The position numbers were made by a program, and so were the translations under genes. This document shows, piece after piece, positions 10,307-21,265 of a stretch of DNA of 64,000 nt; the first letter of the stretch is position 1, and each line of letters begins with the position of its first letter. Below the pieces are notes generated by a model. It had not been told where the DNA came from. It saw nothing but the letters and a program-made list of their open reading frames with translations, and did not search any database. The stretch comes from Armillaria gallica (Eukaryota > Basidiomycota > Agaricomycetes > Agaricales > Physalacriaceae), in the NCBI GenBank assembly GCA_037576215.1, contig JBANDB010000016.1, positions 1,240,001 to 1,304,000 of the forward strand, in the 5' to 3' direction.

Positions 10307-13300
10307 GCCAGCCCATATTTAAGGGAGCAGGAGACGTCCCTGGCGTTTTTATTTATTTGTGACTTTCCTCCTGCACCCTATTTATTTCAGATACGACCGG
10401 ACTGTATTGTAAACGAACGATAAATATACCATCTCTATCATACCAACGTCATAATACTGACAAAACTGATCATCAATTACTTTCCTTTTGCTGTACACAC
10501 ATTAAATATCGCCAGCAATGTGGGTACCGTCTTCTTCAGTACACGCAACGCTCACCCCGGTCGCTAGGAATACAGCGACGAATGACCACCTCCACCCGAG
10601 TCACTAGTAAGCCTATAGAATGCAGAAAAGACGAGAAACTGAAATACCTGGCCTAAATGCGCGTGTATCGCGTCACCATCCTCCCTATCAACTTAAGTGT
10701 GGCGTCAGCGTGGTCAGTGAAAAGCGACAACGACTACATACTTCTGCTGGCGTCCTGTCCTTCTATATTCGCTTGTCCTCGTATGTAAACTTGAATGTGC
10801 CTGGCCACCAGCACCAGCGACCCTGTCATCTCTCAGGTACACGCGCCCAGCTCTTTCCCGAATTTTATCTGAACGGTAATCAGAACGACACGATCCGCCT
10901 CTATCCGTGTATACACACCTTGGCTGCCTAGAAGACCTCAGAGAACTTGGTGTCTCGTCGGACTAGGACGGTGATCTCTGCAATGGACGTGTATTTGACG
11001 TGGAAGAGGAGGTAGAACTTGAGCGCACTGGTCCCATCGTCCGTCTGTCGTCCGTCTGGATATTGATGTTGATCTTGGGCTTGACGTTTTCTGGCTATTG
11101 GGACATCGCGACTGGGGAAAAAGGGATAAGACAAAAGCGCGCGGTCACGGTCACGATCACTGTGTGATTTGTTTCGGGACTTGCTGGCAGACGATCGTTT
11201 ACTGGTTGTTGCCACGGAGTCATGCTTCGCCTTGGCGTTTTGGGTAGTGCAGTATCGCTCCAAGGACGCTGCCTGCAGAGAACGACGTTGTGGTATACTC
11301 GAACCCTCGGTGTCCGTGCGTCACTGCATTGAAGGAGAATAGCGGTGAAGGAGTGATGTCTTGGTGGAGAGTCGAAACGCGGGTTTTAGTGGGTTCGTAG
11401 GAAGTTGAGAGGAAACGGAAGCCAGGATTCACTGTGTGATCAGATAATCCTCTACTGCGTGCCATTCGCAGCCGGTGCAGCAGCCTGAGGGTACGAACGG
11501 AACGTGGCGTCGAGCTTGGCTGCGTTGACGTGGCATTGTCATCAAGCATACGAATGCTATAGTCCAACCCATATGCACGCCTCTAAGGTGATAAGGACGC
11601 CAAGATACATGGACAATAAGTATATGCACTTACTGGGTATATCCAGGAGAGGGCTCGCATTCTCGTCATTTTCTGAGCTTGAGCTAAATCGCCTGGCAGG
11701 ATTTCCATGCCGTGCAGTCGATCCTGCCTCCAAATATAATACGACGAAAGTAACCGTGAGCAATGCTTGTGACGTCCAAGGTGAACAGGAACATTGCTGA
11801 TATCGGAGCCCAGCTGAGGGTGGTATGTTTACAATCTGACACCAAGGACGATTATCGTCGCCGAGTAGAACGACTGGGGGAGGCACTAATTTTGCATGTG
11901 GGTTCGGCGTAGGGAGATGAATGGGGAATATGGCAATCTCCGCTTGCGATGCAGGTTGGGACGTTGATGCTCCGACCTCGTACCAACAGATATCTTTTTA
12001 CGTTTCTCCCCGATGTGAAGAAAGCCTTCATCAGGGTCTTTGTTGTGAGAGATATCAAGAGCTACCAACAGCACCTTGAGTTGAAATGGATAAGGCGCAG
12101 TCGTCAACTGAAGGTTTTACGTCTACATGTCCGTGATGTTCTCCCTTGACGGTATCTGGGGAAGATGTTCTGTCAGTGTAGGTCAACAGCACAACTGAGA
12201 TTGACGCACCTAACTGAATCCCCTTTCCATCGCTCGGTGTTGCAAATTGACCTCGGTTTGAACTCGCCTCATCGTCGTGGATGCATATGTGATATCGAAT
12301 ATGACCGTAAACCGTCGGAGATTTCATCGAGTTCAAGCGAAATTCGGGGTCGTTCGCACCTGTTGAACAGTTAGTGTCTCGTAAAAATTCAAGAGTGGAT
12401 GCTACGCGCCTGCAGGATGACCAATGAAACGCCCTCAGAGCGGACTCGCGCTCGAATTTCCCCGTCATTAGCCGTTGTAGTCTCCCTGTTGCAGAAGAAT
12501 AATCAATCATGGAGCCACGAAAGTCAGCCAAATTCAGACTGTAGCTGTCAATCCTCTTCTCGTATCCTGTGGACCCTGCTGCTTTCTGGCGCACAGGTCC
12601 TTTGTTGGATTTGAGACACGGTTCCAGGAATAGGTAGCAAAGGCATCAATAGAGGTCGGCGCCAGACATTTTGTGGAGCTATGGGCGTGAACGCATCGTC
12701 TCATAATTTGAGAAAGAAGTTTCGTCGTAAGAAAATGATAAGTCATCGCAATTGTGGTTGAAGATTGGACCGGCCCGAACAGTCCGCTCTTCACTGGCAC
12801 CCACCACGACCGCGTCTTCCTCCACTCACACCATACTCTTCGAAGGCGGATTGTACCCTAAGGATAACTTAAAAGTTTGGAAATCTACACCGCCAAGTTC
12901 CAAGGACCGCCTGCTTTCTGATATAATTTGCTGCCGCGCCGACAGCAATTCGCGGTTGGTGCAATGAGCGTACAGGTAAAGGCGTGCTTCTCGGAGTGTG
13001 GCTACTGCATAGGTCTACTGGCGCGTCTCTCTCCTTCTCGTTTCTTTATTTCCTCAGTGTAACGACGAGCAGACGAATAAATGGGCGGACAACTACAAGG
13101 CCGTTATCTGGACACCCTGCCTGTTCGTTACCCCCACCTTTGGCGACGATGCTACGTCGTATGCCACGATCCACCCGACAAGTATAAGAGGCGTATGTCA
13201 TTACCGACCGTTCCTTTTTTTCTTCCCTCACAATCACACCGGCGCACCCTGCAAGCCCCAACCTCACCTGGAGGAACAGGGAACTATGATTCGGAGCCCG

Positions 13301-13625
13301 GATAACCCCAGTTTAAGAGACCACGAGTTGCCAATCGAAGCGCTGAGAATAGCGACGGCATGTTTGCGCTAGTCGCTGGTATTTTGGAGCGTTCTCCATG
13401 GGGATTCGGGTGTCGAGCGGGGATATCTTTGTGTTTTCTGTTCATTCTGCTGATTACATTCGCTTTCGGATTCATCCAAGCGAAGCTACGGACACAAGTT
13501 CTGCGCTTTTGTTGGCTATACTGAACGAGAGTTGATATGCCTGTGCTATTTTTCTAGCAAGTTTCGCTGCCGAGCTATTTGAACCCATAACCACCGGGAT
13601 CAAGATTGGCTCCTCTGAATAGATC
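10307..13625. other. Unassigned region
   Basis: About 3.3 kb without a gene I can name. The longest open frame is on the minus strand at 12055-12594 (179 codons), with possible splice sites and neighbouring open pieces at 11852-12107 and 11220-11567. It could be a fast-evolving multi-exon gene, but no domain is visible. A plus-strand stretch at about 13050-13350 is also open over 80-90 codons without recognisable motifs. Confidence 0.4.
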
Positions 13626-13628
13626 ACT

Positions 13629-13692
13629 AGCCCATCTTAAATTGGAGTTCATAGCGCAGTTTATTTTTCAGTTTATTTGATGGCGTGATGGC
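13629..13692 (+). repeat. Left terminal inverted repeat of the Harbinger element
   Basis: About 60 bases matching the reverse complement of 30734-30797. Preceded by the ACT target duplication at 13626-13628. Confidence 0.85.
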
Positions 13693-13888
13693 GGCAGCTC
13701 TCCGGCATGTAGCGTAGGAAAACACAACCAAAAATGGATGAATCGGAAAGTGAAATCCTGTGAGTGGTGCCGAAGCCGCCGACTGAGCAGAAAAAACACA
13801 AGTTCCCATTATCGTGCCTACGTATGGACAACTTGGGGCAACACTGGCCCTCGCCGTACTCTGGGGAAGTCTTCATGAACCCCTCATC

Positions 13889-14180
13889 TGTTGGAGGAGA
13901 TCCATATGTCGTTTGTAATTTCCTTTACTTACGATCATGTCTCGATCACCTATATAAGGCGTACTGTAGCTTTCTGCACCTCAGTCGTTTCTGCTCTCGC
14001 TGTGCCGACTGAGGTGTGTATACTTTTACCTTATTACTTCGTACTTGCACTTACCTTCTTATTATAGTTCTTACATTCATCCTTCTGTCATTAGGTATAG
14101 TGCTACTCAATAAGAGTCGTTTCTGCTCTCGCTGTGCCGACTGAGTTCTTACGTTTATCCTTCTGTCATTAGGTTATGTG
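13889..14180 (+). repeat. Copia 5' LTR region (right boundary uncertain)
   Basis: Starts TGTTGGAGGAGATC and contains the TATA box CACCTATATAAG (about 13949-13960) shared with the 3' LTR. Inside it the stretch GTCGTTTCTGCTCTCGCTG (near 13985 and 14114) and the stretch CTTCTGTCATTAGG (near 14082 and 14161) each occur twice, an internal duplication. The 3' end of the LTR could not be fixed because the partner LTR is truncated. Confidence 0.7.
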
Positions 14181-14327
14181 ACCCCATTGCTCTTAACTTT
14201 TCAGTCAAGAAAGGATACACAGAAAACTTGTGACTCACCACTCTGATCTTATACTGCCCACACAAAACTTGCCTACACATACCACACCATACCACACACA
14301 ATACATCGCTGCCTGGTCTTGCCCAAC

Positions 14328-15068
14328 ATGTCGATGAACGTACCTGGAGTCACTATACTCCCTGACACAAACAACCATTTTAATGGCAAAAACTACGCTT
14401 TGTGGAAGCTACAGATATCTGAATTACTCAAGGGAAAGGGTCTTTCTGGCTACATTGACGGCTCCATCACTTGCCCCCCAATCCCAGTATCTGCCACTAG
14501 TGCTCCTCCACCCGATCCTGCACCGATGCCCATCTACTCTTCCATTCCTTCCCGTGACGAGTGGAAATTCCGTGACCAATTGACCCACTCGCACATTGTT
14601 CTGAACATCATTGACCCGATTGGCTTAGGAGTCAAGACAGATGGAACAGTGAAGGAATGCTGGGAGTCTGTTGCCACCAAACATGCAAAGAAATCGGACA
14701 TGGTCTTGTCCGAGGCGGAACAGGCACTGAACTCGGCGAAATTTGATAGATCCAGCGACATTGACCTCCATGTTGCTGATCTCCGTACCAAGCGAAAGGC
14801 GGTAAATGACCTCTGCACCACTCCCTTGTCAGACCAGGAGTTTCATGGAATAATCATCCATTCTATCTTGCCCACAGAGAACTGGATGCCGATCCTCCCA
14901 AGCTTGTACAACCTCATGTCGTCCTCAGATCTTATTTCACAACTCCAGACCCACACAATGACACTGCATGCCATCGGAAAAGGCCCAGCCCAATCTCAGG
15001 CCCAGGCCTTGGCAGTGGGCACCCGTCTTGGGTGTACCAATCTCAGATGCAAGGCACGTGACAAAACC
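14328..15068 (+). pseudogene. gag: Copia gag, 5' part (interrupted by gypsy insertion)
   Basis: Gag of the copia element, which forms the virus-like particle and binds RNA. It opens at ATG 14328 and shows the usual agaricomycete copia wording: LPDTNNHFNGKNYALWKLQI near residue 12, DEWKFRDQLTHSHIVLNIID, and RTKRKAVNDLCTTPLSDQEF. The frame reaches the start of the CCHC zinc knuckle (C-T-N-L-R-C-K) and is cut at 15068 by the gypsy insertion. It resumes at 24398 with RHSADNCYWPGGGKEGQF, completing the knuckle. No stop lies in this part. Confidence 0.9.
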
Positions 15069-15487
15069 TATTAGACCTGAACTCCTATCAAGGGTAAACA
15101 ACGGCTGTCTCGCGTTCGGGCAGTCACCGATGAGTCCCTTAAACAATAGGCATTAAGGCTAGGTCTTTAGCTGTCCACGGCGAATTAAGCGATAGTTTTG
15201 GTATAGATTAAAGTTAGCTCGAAGCTGGAGTACATACAGTGAGAGCTACTACTTAAGTATTCGGAGTGAGGGTTTTAATAATAGACCATGTGAAAGAGAT
15301 AAAGTTCCTGAGCATGCGCAGTTGGAGTAAGAGCGGGTGAATATGCAATAGCGAAGCGAGATTGCATGAGAATGCAGAGATAACATGGGAATGTTGTTCT
15401 GCTGCCTGAGCATCCCTATGATCAGTGGTCCGCCCGGTCTGGTTGTGAAAGATAAGATAAGATAAAAAAAATGAATAAATCATAACA
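15069..15487 (-). repeat. Gypsy LTR (3' LTR in element orientation)
   Basis: 419 bases, matching 23969-24392 at about 96 percent by eye. Nearly all differences are transitions, mostly at CpG sites. Confidence 0.92.
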
Positions 15488-15522
15488 TTACCCCCTCATT
15501 AAGGCAGGCATCCCGACTGCTG

Positions 15523-18500
15523 TTAAGTCTCCCCTAGGCGTATTCTTGGTATTTCCACAGGTTTGTCCAGGCCCTTTGTGTCTTGCGATGGGTCATCGTT
15601 GCCTCCCAGCAAGTTCCAAAGTTTGTTTTGGTCATACCACACCTTTTCACCGGTTGCCTTGTCTGTGTATGATTGCCAATCCGGTTGGTATGTTTCGGTT
15701 CCGACTTTGTCGACATGCTCAGCGAGGAACTCCTTGATGAGTTCGTCTGCTCCCATGTCATCCTCCCGTACCCAACTGTTTGATTCCGGTCCATAGCCCT
15801 TCCATTTAACAAAGTAGTCTGTCACTGTTCTCGGTGGTTCCCCTCTCCTTCCTCGCACTCGTCGATGCCTGATGTCTAGGACTTTTTGACTTCATAGTGT
15901 TCTTCGCTGTCTATTAGGTCTGGTGGTGGGGGGGGTGGTTGTTCTTGATTGGGGAATGCCGGGGGGATGTACGGTGTGAGTAACGACTCGTTGAAGGTTG
16001 GATGAATCTTCCAGTTAACAGGGAGAGCGAGAGTGTAGGCCGAGGTGCCCTTTTTGTTTTTGATTTCGAAGGGTCCTGTTCACTTGTCATCAAGTTTCTT
16101 TTTTGGTCGAGGTAGGTGAAGGTTGGATGTATCAAGCCAGACCTTGTCGCCTATTTCATATTTGGTGGCTGGGCGTTTCGACTTGTCGTACTGTGCTTTC
16201 ATCTGCGAAGCGGCCTTCTTGAGGGATTGTTTGGCAGTGGCATGGATTTCTTGCATCTTGGAGACAAAGGTATTCAAGGTGGGAGTGCGGAATGGCGCGG
16301 TGGTTTTAGCTCCTGGTAACACATCAGGGTTATAGCTGTAGTTGACTTCAAAGGGGCTTTTGCCGGTAGAGGAGTGTACTCGATTATTATGGGCGAACGC
16401 GGCGAGTGAGAGCCATTCTGCCCAGTTGGTCTGGAGATGATTGACAAACATGCGGAGGTATTTTTCAATTTCTTGATTAACCCTCTCGGTCTGTCCGTCT
16501 GTCTGGGGGTGATAAGCTGTTGAGGTGTTGCCCTTGATTTGCAAGAGGTCATAGAGGTCCTTCATGAATTTGGATACGAATACTGTCCCTCTGTCTGAAA
16601 TGACGACTTGGGGCATTCCATGCTTGGCGTATACTTCGTCTCGTAAAATCTTTGCCCACCCTTCCGATGATAGTTCAGTGGAGCACGCGACTGGGATGAT
16701 CTCTTTCAAGAAACGATCCATGATCACCAAAATGGCATCATGTCCATTGCTCTTGGGTAAACCCGTTACCATATCCACTGAGATGTGGGTCCATGGGTGA
16801 GAAGGTATTTCGTTGGGGTGAAGAGGTGCTGCTTTTGCTTGGGTGCTGCTTTTTGTGCACTGACAGGTTTCGCAGGCTCATACATAGGCTTCAATGTCCT
16901 TCTTCAACTTCGGCCACCAGAACTCTTGTAGCATGAGTTCTTTGGTCTTTTTGATACCTGGATGCCCGGTGGTGGCATGGTCATGAGATCAGGCAATAAT
17001 TTCCCCTCGTAGTGCATGGTCCTGGGGAACGTAGATCCTGCCGTCATACCAGACGAGTCCATCCTTCATCTTCATGCCGTGGTCATGGTTGACGGAGCCG
17101 GCGACAGTGTTATCCCAGAGGTGAACCTTCCTGGTAGTGGTTTGTATGTGTTGGTGTGTCTCTTCAAGCATGGGCATGATCATGGCCCTGAAGTGCTCTG
17201 GAGACAGGACTATGACTTGGTCGTTGTCGCCCTGCCCTTGGTCATGGTCCACTCATCGGGAAAGCAGGTCATCCTTTTTGTTGGTGGTCCCAGCTTTGTG
17301 GTGGAGGGTGAAATGGTATTCGGCCAATTCGGTGATCCACTGGGCTTGGCATCGGTTTACCTTCTGAGGCTTTCAGAAGTACTGGAGGTTTTGGTGGTCC
17401 ATCCAGATTTCGAAGTCTTGATATGCGCCCATTAGGTAGTGTCTCCATTCTTCAAGAGTGAGCATGATCACTAGGAGCTCTTTATCGTAGATTTCGTAGT
17501 TACATTCGGTGATGGAAAGAGATTTGGAGAGGAAGGAGACTGGTCTCCATTTGCTGTCCTGCTCTTGAGAGAGCACTGTGCCGATGGCTCCCTCGCTGGC
17601 ATCCGCTTCTACTCTGAACTTCCCCTCGTTTGTTGGTATAGCGAGCATGACGTCTTCAGCCAATTGCCTCTTCAACTGTTCGAATGCCTCCTGCTGAGCC
17701 TTGCCCCACTTCCACGCATCGTTGCCTGTTAATTGTGTCATGGGCTTCACAATCTTGCTATAGTTTTTTATGAAGCGTTGGTAGAAGTTCGTGAACCCCA
17801 AGAACGATTGCAGCTCCTTCTTCTTGGTCAGTACCGGCCAATCAAGAATACCCTGGATTTTGATGGGGTCCATCCGAATGCTGCCTTTGCTAATAATGAT
17901 GCCTAGGTACTCCATCTCTAGGACCTCGAACTCACATTTTTCAGCTTTAAGGAACAACTTGTGCCTTCGCAGGGTTGCCAGTACTTCTCGCGTGATCCGG
18001 CAGTGCTCCTCCTTTGTCTTGGACATGATGAGGATATCATCAAGGTAGATGGTGACTTTTCCAGACACGATGAGGTTTTTAAAAATATCGTTTATCATCC
18101 ACTGGAAAGTGGCAGGCGAATTGGTGAGCCCAAAGAACATCACTGTCGGCTCGTATAAACCACGGTTGGTCCTGAAAGCTGCCTTCCACTCATCCCCCAT
18201 CTTGATACGAACATTATTGTACCCCCATCGAACGTCCAGCTTAGAGAAGTACTTGGCGCCATGCAGCTTGTCCATGAGTTCTGAGATTAGAGGAAGCGGA
18301 TATCGGTTTTTGATCATCATTTCGTTGAGTTTTCGATAGTCCTGAACGGGCCTTAGCTTCCCATCCTTCTTCTTGACGAAGAAGAATGGTGATGCCATGG
18401 GTGACTTGGAAGGTTGTATCCTTCCACTGGCCAGATTCTCGTCTAGGAACTTGTCTAGCTCCTCCTGCTCTTCTCGGTTAAGCGGGTAGACCTTGCAGTC

Positions 18501-19169
18501 CAGGTTGGTGTTGGTGTTCGGAATAAGTTCAATGGCATGGTCCCACAGTTTCAGTTCCGGGAGTTCATCAAAGCTTTCTTTATCGAATAAGTCTTTGAAG
18601 TCTCGGCACCATTCGGGGACCATTTCTTCGAACGTTTTGGCTTTCTTGTCCACGTTTGCTTTGGCTGCTAAGTCATTGGCTACGTGTTGCATTGCCCTGA
18701 TGCGAATGGCTTCTTCAAAGCTTATTGCAAGGATGGTATCGCCCTCTTCAAGCTCCTCATCCCATTTATCATATGGGTCTGCATCCGGTAATGGAATCGG
18801 GGTGTGGCGGCACTGACATCGGGCAAAGATCATTTTTCTGGTCTGCCAATTGATCAGCAGGTTGTGCCTTACTAACCAGTTGTGCCCAAGGAAGACGTCA
18901 TGATCCTTTAGATTGGTGATGGCTAGATCTATGCCCTTGGTGTGATCCCCGATAATGATGCGTATCTCGGTGAAAGCAGTGATCTGTCCTGCACTGTTTT
19001 TTGATCTGTCCACATTATACATGGTGATGGGCGCCGCCGTGGCACGAGTGGGGATATTATGTTTTTCGACGAAGGTTCGGTCGACGGCACTACTAGTACA
19101 GCTGCTGTCAATCAAGGCTGAGGAAGCAATGCGGGTGTGGGTTCCTGGTATCTCAACCTGAACATTGGT
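15523..19169 (-). pseudogene. pol: Gypsy pol: protease, RT, RNase H, integrase, chromodomain
   Basis: C-terminal two thirds of the gypsy polyprotein. The protease site reads ALIDSSCTSS (DSG is usual). The reverse transcriptase has the YLDDILIM box, RNase H has EADASEGAIGTVLSQ, the integrase zinc region has H-D-H-A-T-T-G-H-P-G with ACETCQC, and the catalytic core shows VDMVTGLPKSNGHDA, VISDRGTVF and DGQTERVNQEIEKYL. The chromodomain has TDYFVKWKGYGPE near the end. Five TGA codons break it at 17373, 17253, 16989, 16878 and 16080, each where arginine is usual (for instance YV-stop-ACETCQ and DDK-stop-TGPFEI). A one-base frameshift at an A-run near 15888 precedes the chromodomain. The element cannot make a full product. 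Confidence 0.9.
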
Positions 19170-20043
19170 TGTTAAGGCTTTCTTGCTGTAAGGCTAGCAA
19201 ACTCTCTGGTAAGAGAAAGTCGCGTCTGCGTCTGCAAGATCTTTTGTATATGCAAGGAGGGTTACCACCCGCTCTGAAGAGATCTGATAGAATCCGCTCC
19301 GTCTGCGGATACGATAGAGAGAAGTAGTCCAAGCGTCCGCTTAGGATGCTGAACAGAGAGCGGTTGTGTGAAGATAGCAAGAAAAAAGGAGAATTCCTGG
19401 CAATCCGCTTTGCAGTGCTAGGCTCAGAGGCAGCTAGATATGCTTAGGAGAGTAGCGGAATTTATTCCTTTAGTGTGCTATGAGCAAGTGAGATTAACTG
19501 TCCTTCTAAGTACATTATATGCGTGCTTATATAGTAGCGGATCCGAGTCCAGCCCCCGCTTCCGCACCTACCCGCTCCGATAGCCCTGAATTCACCTTCA
19601 AAGCTGGTATTTGACATGAGCTGTCGCACTGAAATCAGCTGCGCGAGCTACTCCAGCGTCATCGAGCGCACTCTGCAACACCTTCCTCATCCGGTCTGGT
19701 TCGAGCATAGCCATATATGGCTATCCGCTGTCAGCCAATTGGTCCGCTCTTTCAAGGATGATCCTTCTGCCATCCGCTGGCGCAGGCGCTTCAGGTTGAT
19801 AGCTGTCAGCTCCTGGAGCCTAGGCCAGCCAAATTCCCATGAAACGAGGTGGTTTCGTGGTGGATAGCATATGGCCAGGTGGACGATGTATCACTTGGCA
19901 GATGCGAAGCGGATGGGCGGTAGCCTGGGCAGATTCCGCAGGAATTCCGTTTTTGAATGGTAGGAAAGTGCGACTGGAGGAGTGGTGAGTGAAAGTAGTT
20001 GTAGCGTAGCACCTAGTCGCTGTATCAAGGTGAAAGCCAAAAT
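19170..20043 (-). mobile_element. 874-base insertion in gypsy pol, probably a solo LTR
   Basis: Flanked by the direct repeat TTGGT (19165-19169 and 20044-20048). When the segment is removed together with one repeat copy, the gypsy frame runs on without a gap (HHIYVCTN then VQVEIPGTHT), so this is an insertion with a 5-base duplication. On the minus strand it has a TATATAAG box (near 19529) and then an AATAAA signal about 70 bases on, the pattern of an LTR, and it ends CTTAACA. Its other end starts ATTTTGG, not TG, which is unusual. It contains nine copies of the hexamer TCCGCT/AGCGGA and no coding sequence. Confidence 0.65.
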
Positions 20044-20048
20044 TTGGT

Positions 20049-21265
20049 GCACACATAGATGTGGTGCAGCACATCGCCCCCGCTCAATCAGCAGATATAG
20101 TGCCTGGGTCGTCGGAGCTCATCCATTTGCTCCAGTGCTTTGGTGCGTGTGGCTTTCTTTAAGCCGTCAACCATCCCATCAATCACCTCCTCGGTCCATG
20201 TTTTATGGATCCAGTTCTTTAAGATCGCCCTTGCTTCCGACTGGGTTTTCGCCTCTTGGATGCCTCGTAGCGTCCATTCCGCCTCGAATGGCTTGAGCCA
20301 TTCACATGAGACCTTCTCAGTCTTCACACCGGAACCTGGTGGTTCAGCCACCGTTGACTGGGTCACCTCAGGTACTACAGGGACGCCTTGGTTAGGTTTT
20401 CGACTTAGCTGGAAGCTAGTATCATCTTCATCATCAGGGACCTCCTCAATCTGTACTGGATGCCCCCTATTCACCGCCTGGGCGCTAGTGGTTTCCCCCT
20501 GTTCATCAGCTGCACGGTATTCCTCTGAGTCATATCTCGAGGAGTCACATCTTGAGGATTCTTGCTGCTCCTGAATGGGATGCAGGGTACGTATCTGCTC
20601 TTGACCTCCCTTAGTAAGGTGTGGGGTGCGTTTCTCGAAGAGATCACCTCAGGCAACAGGCTCGACTTGTACCGAATGAACAGTTTTACCAGTTTCGCCA
20701 GTTCCCTCCGAGCCCACAGGGTCCCCCATTGCTTTTGGCGCCTTGATATTTGTAACTATTCCCTTGGTTGTGGGCGAAGTTCCCTTCCTCACCAGCCTTG
20801 CACAGCCCTCGGACGACGGGAGAGGCAAGGTTACGTTGGCCTCTGGTTTCCCAATTGACAAGGAAATCCTGTCATCCGATGGGGTTGCTTTGTCAGGGTT
20901 TGAGTGAGATTCTTGCCCTGTCCCACCCGGTCGCACATTCGTCACTGCGGCAGTCTCGCTAGGAGAGGGCCTCGACTGGTGTGACGCTGTTATGGTGGGT
21001 GACACTATGGTGGGTGCCTTTTCGTCTGCTGCGTTCACCTGTGATGAGCTACTTGCTGGACGTTTAGCTGGTTGCGCAGTCCTGGGGTCAGCCGCCCCAC
21101 CTGCCTGTTTCGATTCTTCCTTGGTTTCTCTCTCGGTAGTAAAGTCGCAAATGGGTATATTCGAATGTGTATTGATAACTACAGAAGTACTATGAGTATT
21201 ACAACCAGGCAACGGGAGCATACCTGATGAAATCAAGTCTTTGGCCGAGTCAGTTGAATTGTTTA
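20049..21265 (-). pseudogene. pol: Gypsy pol, N-terminal spacer region
   Basis: Low-complexity, acidic and serine/proline-rich part between Gag and protease. The frame is continuous from the Gag end to DVLHHIYVCTN except for TGA at 20649 (after VEPVA) and at 20088 (after RPRHYIC), both plausible CGA codons. A conserved-looking helical stretch (EWLKPFEAEWTLRGIQEAKT, WIHKTWTEEVIDGM) lies near 20100-20320. This frame is -1 relative to Gag, whose own stop (TAA) is at 21263-21265. A programmed frameshift at the junction is therefore possible. Confidence 0.7.
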
